Below are positions 46,257 through 58,487 of a stretch of 64,000 nt of DNA, one piece after another. How positions within the stretch are numbered: the stretch's first letter is position 1; each line of letters begins with the position of its first letter. A program made the position numbers and the translations under genes. The stretch comes from Physella acuta (Eukaryota > Mollusca > Gastropoda > Physidae): assembly GCF_028476545.1 (NCBI RefSeq), contig NW_026732684.1, forward strand, positions 62,001 through 126,000, given 5' to 3'. The notes under the pieces are model-generated. The model worked only from the letters and a program-made list of their open reading frames with translations. It was not told the DNA's origin and searched no databases.

Positions 46257-47436
46257 CAGGGGTCTCCAAACTACGGCCCGCGGGCCGGATGCGGCCCGCG
46301 AGGTCCTCTCATCCGGCCCGCGGAGATCTTTTTGTCCACGGAAAAGATTTTTGTTGCAGGTGGCTGAGGAACTTTGCCAAAAAAAATCAAAACAATTTGA
46401 AAATGTATCTTTTGGTGCAACTACCATTGCCCGCCGTGTTGTAGAAATTGGTGAAAACATTGTATCTCAAATAGCGAAAAATGCAACAAGTTACGCCATG
46501 TTTCAATTGCAATGGATTAGTCGCTGGACAGCTGCTCCACCTCTCAATTGCTTGTGTTCATTAGAGGTGTGAATAAAGACATGAACATTTCACAAGAGCT
46601 GGCTTCCCTACATAGCATGTATGCCACTTTTACCGGAGAGGGTATATTCAATGAGTTTTAAAAAATGCGATTTAAACTTGGACTGGACTAGCCTTAGTTA
46701 CCTGACTGTTGATGGAGAAAAGGACATGAGTGGCATAAAGAAAGGCTTAGTTGGACACTCGAATGAGAAAAACATTTTACAACCAGTGTTCCTATACTGT
46801 ATTATTCACCAGCAAGCTTTGTTTGCTTAATATATGGACATTAGCAGTGTACTGAATCCTGTGGTGAAGATGGTGAATTTAATAAAGCCACATGGGCTCA
46901 ACCATAGATAGTTCAGAGACATGTTGAAAGATACAAACACAGAAACGCAGCATTTACCATATTATACAACAGTAAGATGGCTAAATTGTGGGAAAGTTTT
47001 GAGCAGAGTATTTAAGTTAAGCAGGGAAATAGGCACCTTACTGGAAAGTAAAGGCAAGACACAACCATTAATGTCTGATGAAGAGTGGGTATAGAAATTG
47101 ACCTTTGCTGCATTCATAACTAGTCATTTAAATTTTCTGAACCTAAAACTACAAGGAAAGTAAAATCTAGTTTCTGTTCTATACACCCACATAAAGGCCT
47201 TCAGATCCAAACGGGTCTTGTTTTTGGAACAAGTACAGGTCAAAAACTTGACACACTTTCAGCAGTGCAAGGTCTTCATGGCTAAATCAACAGCTGAATC
47301 ATTTGCATATGAGATCATCAAGGACCTTCAGCTGCAGTTTCGCCAACTCGAAGAACTTCCTAGAAGAAACTCTGGCCCCCGACCTGATATTTTATAGTTA
47401 GTGCGGCCCTGGGGCTGAAAAGTTTGGAGACCCCTG
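46257..47436 (+). mobile_element. hAT transposon (Charlie / GTF2IRD2-like), decayed, 1.18 kb
   Basis: The ends CAGGGGTCTCCAAACTACGG and AAGTTTGGAGACCCCTG are inverted repeats. A perfect 8-bp target duplication GTATAAAA flanks it (46249-46256 and 47437-47444). Inside are frames resembling the hAT transposases related to GTF2IRD2: VSQIAKNATSYAMFQ, YLTVDGEKDMSGIKKGLVG, FLYCIIHQQALFA, then GLNHR and LPYYTTVRWLNCGKVLSRVF. The reading frame shifts and has several stops, and the C-terminal dimerisation part is short. It is therefore a dead copy. Confidence 0.85.
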
Positions 47437-47444
47437 GTATAAAA

Positions 47445-48446
47445 CATTCAAATGCAGAATCTATGGCCAAAAACAGACAAGGTAAGTGAACTCTTTTTGT
47501 TTAAAACTCATTTTGAAAGTTGTAATGGCCCTATCTAGAATGCTGATTTGAGTGTTTTTATAATATGCATTTATATAACTCTGTATTCATCTAGTCAGTG
47601 TATTTTTTCAATCTCTGATAACTAACAGTAACCGTTACACATGGATTATAGGCCTATATATTTTTATGTTATACATACTGGTTTGAGAAAAGTATTTGAA
47701 AAAATAGTTATTGGTCAAAACGCAATATGCTTTACTTTACGTTTAATGACAAAGCAAAGAAATAACTAAATAGCTAAAATCCGACACATTTAAAAAAACA
47801 TAGGTTAACAATTCCAATTAGAAAAACCAAATTATATACATTATTAGTCAACAGAACACCATATTAAACGCACACACTGATTAAAAGACTTAAATAATTC
47901 TGTTAAAAAACCTGGCAGTTCAATGGTATTTTTTTTTTTTTAAAAGTAAATTGTATTTCTTTTAGTTTTAGCTGAGAAAATTTTAGCTTCATTTTTAGGG
48001 ATTTATTTGTTGGCTCACAATTACAATCCTAACAGCGTTTAAAGTGTAATTTTATATTCAACTAAGCAAGGGGTTGAGGGTGGGGTTATTTAAGCAAGAT
48101 ATAATTACAGATTTACAGTAGTAAGAATACAGTAGATCAACAGTTTGAAGCAGGCATTTCATTATTTTCATTGTTATTGAGTACAGTCCTTTATTCTAGC
48201 GAGGGGGCCTAGGCCACTCATTACAAAATCTAAAAAAAATGTAGATGTGTTACCATGCAAGTGGCCTAATAGGTCTACTGAAGGAGGTAGGCGTTTGAAT
48301 TTATTTATTTAAATGCAGATTTGAAACACATTTTAATTATAAGCCAGCGTGCACCAACGTCATCCAAGGCCAAAACCACTGTAGATTTTTTTCAAAGAGT
48401 ATATACCCCCTCACCCTACCATTCAAATGAGATTGCTTATACTGTT
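47445..48446. other. AT-rich spacer, no gene seen
   Basis: No exon, repeat array or transposon end was recognised in this 1-kb stretch. Confidence 0.5.
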
Positions 48447-48450
48447 TTAA

Positions 48451-49123
48451 CCCATTCAATCCCGTAACAGCAGTTACCATGTCAATCCTGCAACTGCCAA
48501 ATCCGGCCGCAAAATACACGGCTCAGGCGTTGATAAATAGCAACTGAACTGTAGCCTATAAAAATGAAATCTCACGTCTGAGAGACTAGACGAGGCTAGG
48601 TGAGATTACTAACAAATTTAATAAAAATAATACTGATCCATGCCGGAGATATCGTAGTTTTAGAATGGCTTTCAATTTTCTAACAAGTTTGATAAATCAT
48701 GGCGCTGAACTCTCTCATTTGGATGAGGATATTGATTAGTATGTTAATGATGAAGAGTCTGATGAATTAATAAATTATAAAGAAAGTGGCAATGTGTATT
48801 TTTAGTGATGAAGATAATGCTAGTTCTAGTATTGATGATGATGGCACTAGGCCAAGAACGAATAAACAATTCAATAAAGATAGTGATCGAGACTGGTCGA
48901 CAATTTTGACTGAGGTACAGCTTCATGATTTTGTTGAACATGTAGGACCATGCACTACAATAAATGTTGATGATACTTTCCAAAGATAATCTTTCGTGGG
49001 GAGCAATCAGTACTTAATACAATACACTTTGTTTCTTGAATGTATAGTGCAAGATAAAGTTGCTATAATTTTTTCCTGAACCAACCGGTGTATTACATTT
49101 TGGAGTGGCTGGGATTGAGAGGG
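48451..49123 (+). mobile_element. piggyBac element, internally deleted, 673 bp
   Basis: It is bounded by TTAA on both sides (48447-48450 and 49124-49127). The terminal repeats CCCATTCAATCCC and GGGATTGAGAGGG are inverted. A short frame at 48786-48989 includes FSDEDNASSSIDDDGTRP and DWSTILTEVQLHDFVEHVGP, like the acidic N-terminal part of piggyBac transposases (PGBD4 type). The DDD catalytic core is missing, so this copy is not autonomous. Confidence 0.8.
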
Positions 49124-49127
49124 TTAA

Positions 49128-50828
49128 TTTGATGTTATTTAATCTGCTTCTATTCGGACCAGGCAACTGTTCAGATCCAGCATTTTATTTCTTAACACGA
49201 TAATGCTTTTAGGATGTTGAATATATCTTTTATGTTTTCATTTTTTTTCTTGCAATTCCATACGGTATCTGAAGATCTTGCTTTAAATACCTCGATATCA
49301 TTCCTGAAAAATGCCATGGCGAACGGGACGTGTAAGGTCTATTAGATATGGCCTATAGTGTGAAATTTCTCTGGCCAAGCAATTTTGGATGTATTTTCTT
49401 GATTAATTAGAATCTAGATATTTTTTTGTTATTCAAATTATAAAAATCAATTCACATATTAATAAAATTATGATGATGCAGCATTAAAATTTAAATGAAT
49501 AACTTGTTTTCATTATTTGAATACTACAAGTTCAAAACAGCCTGAAATACTGTATTTAAGATTTGTTACTTTATCACATGTAAAAATTTATTCTTTTTTC
49601 TCTTTTTTAAACGTAATTTAATTTTATATCAGTCCTAAGATTATATAATAGCTAAATGTAGTAAAAAATAGCTTAATGTAGATAGTCTACAACTCTCAGG
49701 AACTGTGTCTTGAAAACTAATATCTCGCATACGTGGCAGTAAAAGTAGGCCCTGCTACCAAACATTCGAGATATTAGAAAATAAAAGCTTATATGAACTC
49801 AAAATGATCCCAAATAAGTTTTTCATCTTGCTTGGTTTAGGGACGACTAAAGTGAGGTTATCAACAATCTCTCAAAGCAATATTTATGCTAAGATGTATG
49901 TTATATGCCTACACTACTGATATCTAAACTGATCTGAACTCACAATGACCCCCTAAACAGTGTCAGTAATTTTCTCCGTCTGTTAAGAAAACTGGGCGAT
50001 TATAGGAGCAACGTTTAGAATTAGAAAAATTATGAAATTTTGAGATGAGCAGTTCTTCATTTGATAGGACCCTCAAAATAAACGTAAAAATTCGGAGCGT
50101 GACATATCAGGGTTATATATTATAGATTTTCTCACTAAATCTAAAATTTACCCAATTTTAAATTTAAACATGACCACTGAATGATAGACATCCATATTTA
50201 ATCCATTAGGCACCAATTTTGAAGTTTTTAGTTTGTTTTAGACAAAGTTACTTAATTTAATATTTATCGTCACTCACTGCCATGCACAACACACCTCTCC
50301 ATGACAACTCTTCTTATGTTTGAAGCTAAAGAAAACCACAAATCCGGTTAGACTTTTTAAGTGGCCATGCACCCAGAGTTCCTCTCTAGTGATCCCCAAA
50401 TAGCATTCATGTGGTTTAAAAAAATAAATAAATTTGGTTGTCATTCAAAAGCCATCGTTTATAAAAAAAGTGGTTAGCAATATTTGATTCCTTTTTACAT
50501 AGACTTATAAACCTAATTATACTAATAGTTCTACAGACTTCATTTCATTTTTGTACTCTTCAGGTTGATATTTAAAAAGTTCTAGTATTTTTAATAAAAC
50601 CAACTTTTAAATTTAGCCTTTATTTTCCAACGCAAACATTTTTACAACGGTAAACATTTTTAAAAGTAATTTGTATAAGGTCACTGGAATTTGGCTGAAA
50701 AATCGTCGGAAGTCATGCGTCCGGAAGCCATATTGTTGTTAGCAAACGACCACACCTCCAACTTAGCGAGTAATACTATTAGATCTATATAAGGAGACGG
50801 ACTGGTAATTACTGAATTAGGTAATTTT
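49128..50828. other. AT-rich spacer, no gene seen
   Basis: No convincing exon or element end. At 50700-50740 the - strand has a short GC-richer segment with CTTCCGG motifs and a 16-codon frame starting MASGRMTSDD. This could be a transcription start but cannot be tied to a gene. Confidence 0.4.
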
Positions 50829-50836
50829 GATTTTTT

Positions 50837-51378
50837 GGTAATCTATCGTTTTAGGTACGTAAAATCGCCCGCAACTAGTAATGTGAAAAACAGGTGACTC
50901 CTTACATTTTAATAATTATTTCATATTTTGAGGAGGATTTATGTTTTGAAAAATACAAAAATGTTTCCTTGTTTCATTTATGTACCTGTTTCTAAACAAT
51001 TGAATTAAAACTTTTCAGTAATAAATGAACACCAGCGATGTTTCCAACAGATGCAACCATGCTCATTTACTGTAGCAGCCATCTTGTTAAAGTTTTATTT
51101 TTATAGACTTATAGCGCAAGATTCAGGCGGAAGTCACTCTATTTTACAAATGGCTGCTGTTTATATAGCAAATCTTGCTTGCAGACACTGCTGTTTAAAG
51201 TTAATTTCGGGCCTATATTGATATATTTAGCCATTGATTTAGGTTTATTATTCATTTATCTATAATATTTGACACAAACATATCACAATATACTTCTATT
51301 ACAGCCTTGACAATGAGGTAACGTTTTCGTACATTAATAGCCGCGGGCCATTTTACGTACCCAAAACGATAGATTACC
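50837..51378 (+). mobile_element. DNA element with GGTAATCTATCG ends, 542 bp
   Basis: The inverted ends share about 36 bp (GGTAATCTATCGTTTTAGGT, then ACGTAAAAT and a GCCCGC core). A perfect 8-bp target duplication GATTTTTT flanks it. A second copy in the opposite orientation is at 56748-57284. No coding capacity. The 8-bp duplication would suit hAT, but the ends do not look like CAGNG, so the superfamily is open. Confidence 0.8.
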
Positions 51379-52661
51379 GATTTTTTTTCTCAGCCCTTGA
51401 GTAAGCTAGACAATTAAATTTGGTCTAAAATTAACCCGTAAGCAATATGGATAAGTGACAGAAAATTTTAGTCAAAAATTAAATTATAAAATCTACTCTT
51501 GAGTCTAGACTAGTGATCTAGATTAGCTAGCTACAGTGAGTAACAGTGCAGAGTACAGTTCAGTAGAGTAGCTAATCCAGTGCTAGACTACCGGCTCACT
51601 TTCGGAGGAAGACGATAGAATCTAGATTTCTAGATCTAGATTCTAATTGGTGTAATTGTGAAACCGTTTAAAATAATGGAAATTTTTACCACTAGCACTA
51701 AAGTTTCGCCTAATAAAGACACTTTGTGCATGTTGGAAATTGTTGCTTAGCAGCAGTATCCGAAATTTGAAGATTCGGCGAACAGCAGTCTACAAACCGG
51801 ATGGATAATAATAAACATGGCGAGTGTCTGCGTGTAATCTCGTTATACGGGAATTTGTATAATTGCCCGAAACAAAACCACATTTTATTTGTAATTGTAA
51901 TATAAATATATAATCTATAAATATTAATATAGATCTACATATATCAAAATAATTTCTACACTGTTAATAATAATAACATATTTTTTGTTATAATGTAGAC
52001 CTTATTTAGTTTTTTGTCACAGGGGGATTTCGCCCTACGCCAAAGGCCTATAAACTATAAACAGATCGGTTCAATAACTATGTATCGCAATTTATAGATG
52101 ATGATAATTATTTTATGATTTAATTGCTTATCTCATAAATTTTTGAAGGTTAAAGCGAATGAGAGCCATTGAGCAGAACCTTTTTATAATTCAACTTTTC
52201 TCAGTATTTATTATTTACGGCCAGAATGCACAGTTATGCCTGTTCTTTTGCCGGCTTATTTTAAAATAAGGCCTTAACATTTTTATTATTAAGATATGTA
52301 TTAAAACAAAAGTAAATGTCGTCTTATTATAAATGCATCTAAATTCTAATTGCCATACTTTACTCAATTTACTATTACACTACTTAATTAAGCCTTTTAG
52401 TTGCAGCCGTGTTCATGTTTCTATTTTTAGATTGAGTCGATTGTAGGATGCGACGAAATATCCTGGGCGGATATAGATTCTAGACTTCGCTCGCGCATCC
52501 TTAATGCAAGAAGAGTTTGTTTATTATAGAAACGGAAACGACCTGAGTAGGGTTTATAAACTAGTCTACCATTCATATTAGATCTAAATTCTGAAATATA
52601 ATAGTAATAGATATAGATGTCTAGATCTACTGATGATCTAGAGTTTTCCAGATTCTATATA
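51379..52661. other. AT-rich spacer, no gene seen
   Basis: Several TAGATCTAGA-like short palindromes occur near 51500-51650 and 52560-52670. Nothing else can be supported. Confidence 0.45.
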
Positions 52662-52669
52662 GATCTACA

Positions 52670-55600
52670 GGTAATCTATCGTTTTAGCGTAATCAATTCG
52701 GCTGAGATAGTAATGTGCGGGAGAGGTAACTGATGAATATATTTGTTTAAATTTTAAATAAGTTTATTTAAGTCAAATTTTACAAAATATCACAGATAAT
52801 TGATTTAAAATAACAATCAGTGACCAAAACAATTTAAATAACATGAAACTAACTTTAAACTAGGTGTTCGAGATAAATATTAGTAGAAAAAAACAGCGGC
52901 CATCTTTCCAAATAAAATTTAGAGTAGTTTCCCTTGATGAAAATGTCTATTCGTATGTATATTGTGTTGATTTTGTTGTTTAATATACATCCCTGAAGAA
53001 TATATTCGTTTTCGTTAGAAATTGTGATTAAGGGTTCGGGTATAGTAGAACTGCGATATGATATTAAATCATCATCTTGTTTTTAGCAACTATTGGGTGA
53101 GAGGGCAATCGTCGGGAAAAGTATGACGTCATTTATGGGCGACCCATTTAATTAAGCCTAGTTGTTTATTTTGTCTATAGACATTAGTCTTAGGCCTACA
53201 CTTTTTCTAAATTAAGATTATTGTGTTTTTTAAAATATGTTCAAATTTTTATTAGTTACATTTGAATACCACATGGTTTTTTTTCTTTGTCTTCTGCTGT
53301 CATCAGTTTTTTATTTCTTCAGTAGTCAATGTTTACCCCTCCACACCATCCATTATTACAAAAAAAAAACACCCATTATATATGTCATAGCGTAGATATA
53401 TAGAATTAGACTAGACGAGTACAGGTTACTAAGGACGGTACGAACTTGACGGTAGACGATTTGGTGCGAGAGTATTATGCGCGTGTTTAATAAAATATGT
53501 GTGGCGTGAGTGTGACGTGAGCATGGTGCGACAATGTACCGATGACGTAAGACGCAGCAGTGAAGTTAGTTGGGGGTTAGATATAGTAGAAGACGGACGT
53601 ATTTTGTTTTTGATATTGTGCAAATGACCTATAAGTGTGTGTTAATAAAGTTCATGTTATTTCATAAACGAAGTTGTTGACATTATTAATTAGTGTCTGC
53701 GGAACATAAGAGTGATTCCCGTCCTCCTCACGAGTATAATAGTTGCCGTATGAATAGTAGTAGATCAGAATATATTGAGAATTATATATAACCCCCCCCC
53801 CCCCCCCCCCCATCACAATATAGTGATATCTCCCTCTAGAAAAAAAAAACTAGATCAACCTACAGTTCGTAGGAAAATTAGAATCTATTACTTATTCGTC
53901 TGTTAAAAAAAAAAAAGAAATACGTCATTTTTTTCTCAACCACGCCGTTTCATCCCCCACTAAGCACAACGTCACAAAGTTCGCGGCGCGCGTGACGTCA
54001 TTTGTCTTTAGGCTAATGTTTAAGAAAGAGATACCGCGTAATTAAAAAAAAATCGAAACAGGCACTAAATGACTATGGCGATGAGACTTTAGCGACATTT
54101 AGCCTGACGAATAGATCTAAATGACTTTAGTTCGGTGAATTATATTGGTGTTTAATTTATTACAGTGACATGATGTTCTCCCTCTACTATACAAATTCAC
54201 GTGCTTTTAATTTCTGCAACATGCTGCCCTGAGACGTTCGGCTCTAAAATGCCCTTGACACAACGGCTTCGGTAACTGCATTTAGGCTCCCTGTCCCACC
54301 TATAAACGTCTGTCCATTAAGCTCCACGCAAAACGTGTGATTAATATGTGGACATAAGCGGCGCTAGTGGTGGTGTCAACAGGGGCCAAGCTCAGGTCTT
54401 AAAGGTGCTCCGCACTTCATCAAAGACAAAATTGATGTTCAGATATCGTCGGACTCTGGCGTTTTGCCGACGGCCGTACTCCTAATGCACAGTCTTAGAG
54501 GCTGTCCACTGCTAACACTATTTTATGTTAAATTCAAGCCTATACTGAGCTGTGGCTTTACATTAGCTCAGTGGCGTAGCGAGGTCGAGTGTCACCCGGT
54601 GCGGCACTTAATGGTGTCACCCCCCCCCCCCAGAGGCGACAAACTTTCAATTTTCGATGTGTCCCATTTTACCTGCTAGTCAATAATTGTCATGGACTCT
54701 TGTCGAATATTGTCGTCAGGAGCTACTTGGTTTGAGCCTTGTTGTCAGAAGTTATTTTTTCATTTGGAGTCAATATAGTGCGGCCTATTTTCGTCGGTAG
54801 GCATTTAGTGGCAGGCCTTTTTGTCGGGGATGATGTGCTGAGGTTGTTTAACACCGCTTAGGACAACAGGCATGCAATAGTTATCATCATTCGTTATGAA
54901 CAAATGTATGCATGAAAATGAACGCTTTATGTTCCTCATTTTCATTGAACACAGCTTTATAGAAGATTCCAAAATAGACGTCACACATCCCCCCCCCCCC
55001 CGACCACCCTGCGTAAGTTGACGTCACATTAGCATAGCATCGTTTATGGACAACCCCATATAAATAATATAACTCATTTTGGGTATTTGGTATCAACATT
55101 TTGACAACAAAGGTTATTCTAAATGTATATAGGACTTGACATCTACCATAAATGACATCGCACACTTAAGGGGTGGAGTAACTGGTTTTGAGACGACGTT
55201 TTACGCGGGAAGTGGGATGGGTAAGAAACGTGAGACGTTAAGTATTTCGCCTAATACAAAAATGCTGAAAATATCTTTTTCATTAGAATTATGGCTTGAC
55301 TTTTTAATAGACAGGGCAAAAAGGTTATTTTCGACATTACGACTATTTCGTGACGGCGAAACTGGGGGGGGGGGGGGGGGTTAAGGTAAGAGAGGTCAAA
55401 AAACGGGACGTCATTTATGATTAAATCACTAATTAAAGGAAAAAAGCATGAACATATTAAATGAAAATAGCAAACAAACAGTAACACAAACAATAAGAAT
55501 TAACTCAAACTAATATTTAAATAAACATTAGATATGTAGTGGTAGCTCTATTAAAAAAAGGGAGTATCTTAATGTATAAAAATTGCATCTCATAATAATA

Positions 55601-56004
55601 ATTCTAGAACAGATGTTTATTGTCAGTCAATTAAATTGTTTAAAGGGCAGAATTAAAAAAAAAACGCATGCTTTTTATTTAAACACAAGACTAACGTATT
55701 TAATAGCAAACATCAATACAGTTCCGTACAAATAGAAATTAAAGGGAAATGACTCAAAATAATATTTTCTTAAGATGGCCGCTGTTTTTAATAGCAAATT
55801 TAGTATCTGGAACATCGCTGTTAAACCTTAATTTCATGACATTTTTATTGATTTAACCCTTAAATGTGGTTTAATATTCAATTATCTTTAGTATTTAAGT
55901 AGAATATGCAAACATTTATTCATATTTAAGCCATATTTATTAGTTACCTTATCCCTACATTACTAGTGACGGCCGAATTGATTACGCTAAAACGATAGAT
56001 TACC
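52670..56004 (+). mobile_element. 3.3-kb DNA element with GGTAATCTATCG ends and perfect 8-bp target duplication
   Basis: The left end GGTAATCTATCGTTTTAGCG continues TAATCAATTCGGC. The right end is its inverse. GATCTACA flanks both sides exactly (52662-52669 and 56005-56012), so I read the whole interval as one insertion. The ends share their first 18 bases with the 540-bp elements nearby. The interior holds C- or G-tracts (53791, 54609, 54990, 55363), possible nested elements (CAGTGGCGTAGCGAGG at 54570) and no long frame. It is a long nonautonomous or decayed member. Confidence 0.7.
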
Positions 56005-56647
56005 GATCTACAAATAGTAAGAGAGGTCAAAAAACGGGACGTCATTTATGATTAAATCACTAATTAAAGGAAAAAAGCATGAACATATTAAATGAAAATA
56101 GCAAACAAACAGTAACACAAACAATAAGAATTTACTCAAACTAATATTTAAATAAACATTAGATATGTAGTGGTAGCTCTATTAAAAAAAGGGAGTATCT
56201 TAATGTATAAAAATTGCATCTCATAATAATAATTCTAGAACAGATGTTTATTGTCAGTCAATTAAATTGTTTAAAGGGCAGAATTAAAAAAAAAACGCAT
56301 GCTTTTTATTTAAACACAAGACTAACGTATTTAATAGCAAACATCAATACAGTTCCGTACAAATAGAAATTAAAGGGAAATGACTCAAAATAATATTTTC
56401 TTAAGATGGCCGCTGTTTTTAATAGCAAATTTAGTATCTGGAACATCGCTGTTAAACCTTAATTTCATGACATTTTTATTGATTTAACCCTTAAATGTGG
56501 TTTAATATTCAATTATCTTTAGTATTTAAGTAGAATATGCAAACATTTATTCATATTTAAGCTATATTTATTAGTTACCTTATCCCTACATTACTAGTGA
56601 CGGCCGAATTGATTACGCTAAAACGATAGATTACCGATCTACAAATA
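55386..56647. repeat. Recent 631-bp tandem duplication of the element's right part
   Basis: Copy 1 (55386-56016) and copy 2 (56017-56647) are almost identical, with only a handful of differences noticed by eye. The unit covers the right 619 bp or so of the 3.3-kb element plus its target duplication and a few flanking bases. So it arose after the insertion, by unequal exchange, or it is an assembly artefact. Confidence 0.9.
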
Positions 56648-56747
56648 GTATGAATCACAAATCCAAATTAAAAAACATTTTTAGATCTAGATCTAGTATT
56701 AGAGTAGAGTCTTAGTCTTATATTTTATAATGATTATTAATTTATTT

Positions 56748-57284
56748 GGTAATCTATCGTTTTAGGTACGTAAAATCGCCCGCGGCTAGAAATGTCCGAA
56801 AAAGTTACCTCATTGTCAAGGCTTTAATAGAAGTATACTGTGATATATTTGTGTCAAATATTATTGATAAATGAATAATATACCTAAATCAATGGCTAAA
56901 TATATCAATATAGGCAAGAAATTAACTTTAAACAGCAGTGTTTGCGAGCAGATTTGCTATATAAAAAGCGGCCATCTGTAAGTTAGAGTGGCTTCCCCTG
57001 AATATTGCGCTTTAAGTTTATAAAAAAACTTCAACAAGATGGCTGCTACAGTAAATGAGCAATGTTGCATCTGTTGGAAACATCGCTAGTTTTCATTTAT
57101 TACTGAAAAGTTTTAATTCAATTGTTTAAAAACAGGTACATAAATAAAACAAGGAAACATTTTTGTATTTTTCAAAACATAAATCCTCCTCAAAATGTGA
57201 AATAATTATTAAAATTTAAGGAGTCACTTGTTTTTCACATTACTAGTCGCGGGCGATTTTACGTACCTAAAACGATAGATTACC
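56748..57284 (-). mobile_element. DNA element with GGTAATCTATCG ends, 537 bp, opposite copy
   Basis: This copy is the reverse complement of the element at 50837-51378, with the same 36-bp ends and matching interior. Flanks are AT-rich, and a target duplication is only approximate. Confidence 0.8.
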
Positions 57285-57439
57285 GATTATTTATATCATT
57301 ATCATATCGGTATCTAGACAAATCTAGGCCCCCCTATAATTTATTTTGGTATAATTAGTATAATCGTACATATTTTGCAGTGAAATAGTGAGACGGGTTG
57401 GTTTGGATAAATGAATCATAGATCTAAATGTCAATAAAC

Positions 57440-57702
57440 CGGGAGTGATCTCCCCTAAATTTTGATAGCATCTGATGAAAACATCACTAGTCTTTATTTG
57501 TTACTAAAAAGTTTTAATACAAAATATACAATCGTTTAAAAACATGTACATAAATGAAACTTTAAAACATTTTTGTAAATTTTAAAACATAAATCCTCCT
57601 AGAAATGTGAAATAATTACTAACATTTAAGGAGTCACCTTTTTTCAGATTCAGATTACTAGTCAGTCTCAGCCCATTTTACATACCTAAAACTATAGATT
57701 AC
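57440..57702 (-). mobile_element. Truncated, diverged copy of the same element family
   Basis: The right part ends CCTAAAACTATAGATTACC and matches the end of 56748-57284 with many changes. The left side is replaced by a short block A fragment (CGGGAGTGATCTCCCC near 57442). Confidence 0.65.
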
Positions 57703-57874
57703 CAAAAAATTACAAAATATAATAAATTTAAAAAAAATTGTCTGCTATACAGGACAATTGTAATCTAATTAGGTAAATAATTGATTAATTAATCAATTTT
57801 TGCTAATAAAAATGAAGGGAGATTTATTCTAATGATATTGTTTTTACTGTTTTCTGATTGTGTGGCTACCTACT

Positions 57875-58340
57875 GATTGTATAATAGTTACTTACTCAAT
57901 ACTGATAGTGTGGCCACCTACTCCCTACTGATTGTATGGCTACCTACTCCCTACTGATTGTATGGCTACCTACTCATTGTGTGGCTACCTACTCATTGTG
58001 TGGCTACCTACTTATTGTGTGGCTACCTACTGATTGTGTGGCTACCTACTGATTGTGTGACAACCTACTGATTGTGTGGCTACCTACTGATTGTGTGACA
58101 ACCTACTGATTGTGTGGCTACCTACTGATTGTGTGGCTACCTACTGATTGTGTGGCTACCTACTGATTGTGTGGCTACCTACTGTGTGACAACCTACTGA
58201 TTGTGTGGCTACCTACTGATTGTGTGACAACCTACTGATTGTGTGGCTACCTACTGATTGTGTGACAACCTACTGATTGTGTGGCTACCTACTGATTGTG
58301 TGACAACTTACTGATTGTGTGGCTACCTACTACCTACTGA
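57875..58340. repeat. Minisatellite upstream of BBS9 exon 1, 19-bp units (CTACTGATTGTGTGGCTAC)
   Basis: About 24 units, with TGACAAC variants, end directly before the acceptor-like TTACCTTCTTCAG at 58341-58353. Confidence 0.95.
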
Positions 58341-58353
58341 TTACCTTCTTCAG

Positions 58354-58487
58354 GTAGCTGGAGGATGCAGTGAGAATGTCTTTGTTTAAGACAAGAGACT
58401 GGTGGTCCGCTAGTGTTGGGGAAGATGAAGAGTTTGACCTTGGCTGTATGTGTATTGGAAACATTGACAACTCAACACATGGTTACG
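58354..58487 (+). other. BBS9: BBS9 first coding exon
   Basis: The Met is at 58376, chosen because MSLFK-RDWW is the conserved start of the family. The exon ends in Gly-Tyr plus one base, and the donor is the weak GTCTGT. The 22 bases before the Met follow a pyrimidine tract and CAG. Confidence 0.93.

Noticed and set aside
46211-46830. A host gene of GTF2IRD2 type
   Set aside because: The frames sit between hAT terminal repeats with an exact 8-bp target duplication and are broken by stops, so this is a dead transposon and not a domesticated gene.
53950-54010. CpG-rich segment with TGACGTCA as the BBS9 promoter
   Set aside because: It lies inside the 3.3-kb element at 52670-56004 and similar GACGTCATTTATG motifs recur elsewhere in that element.
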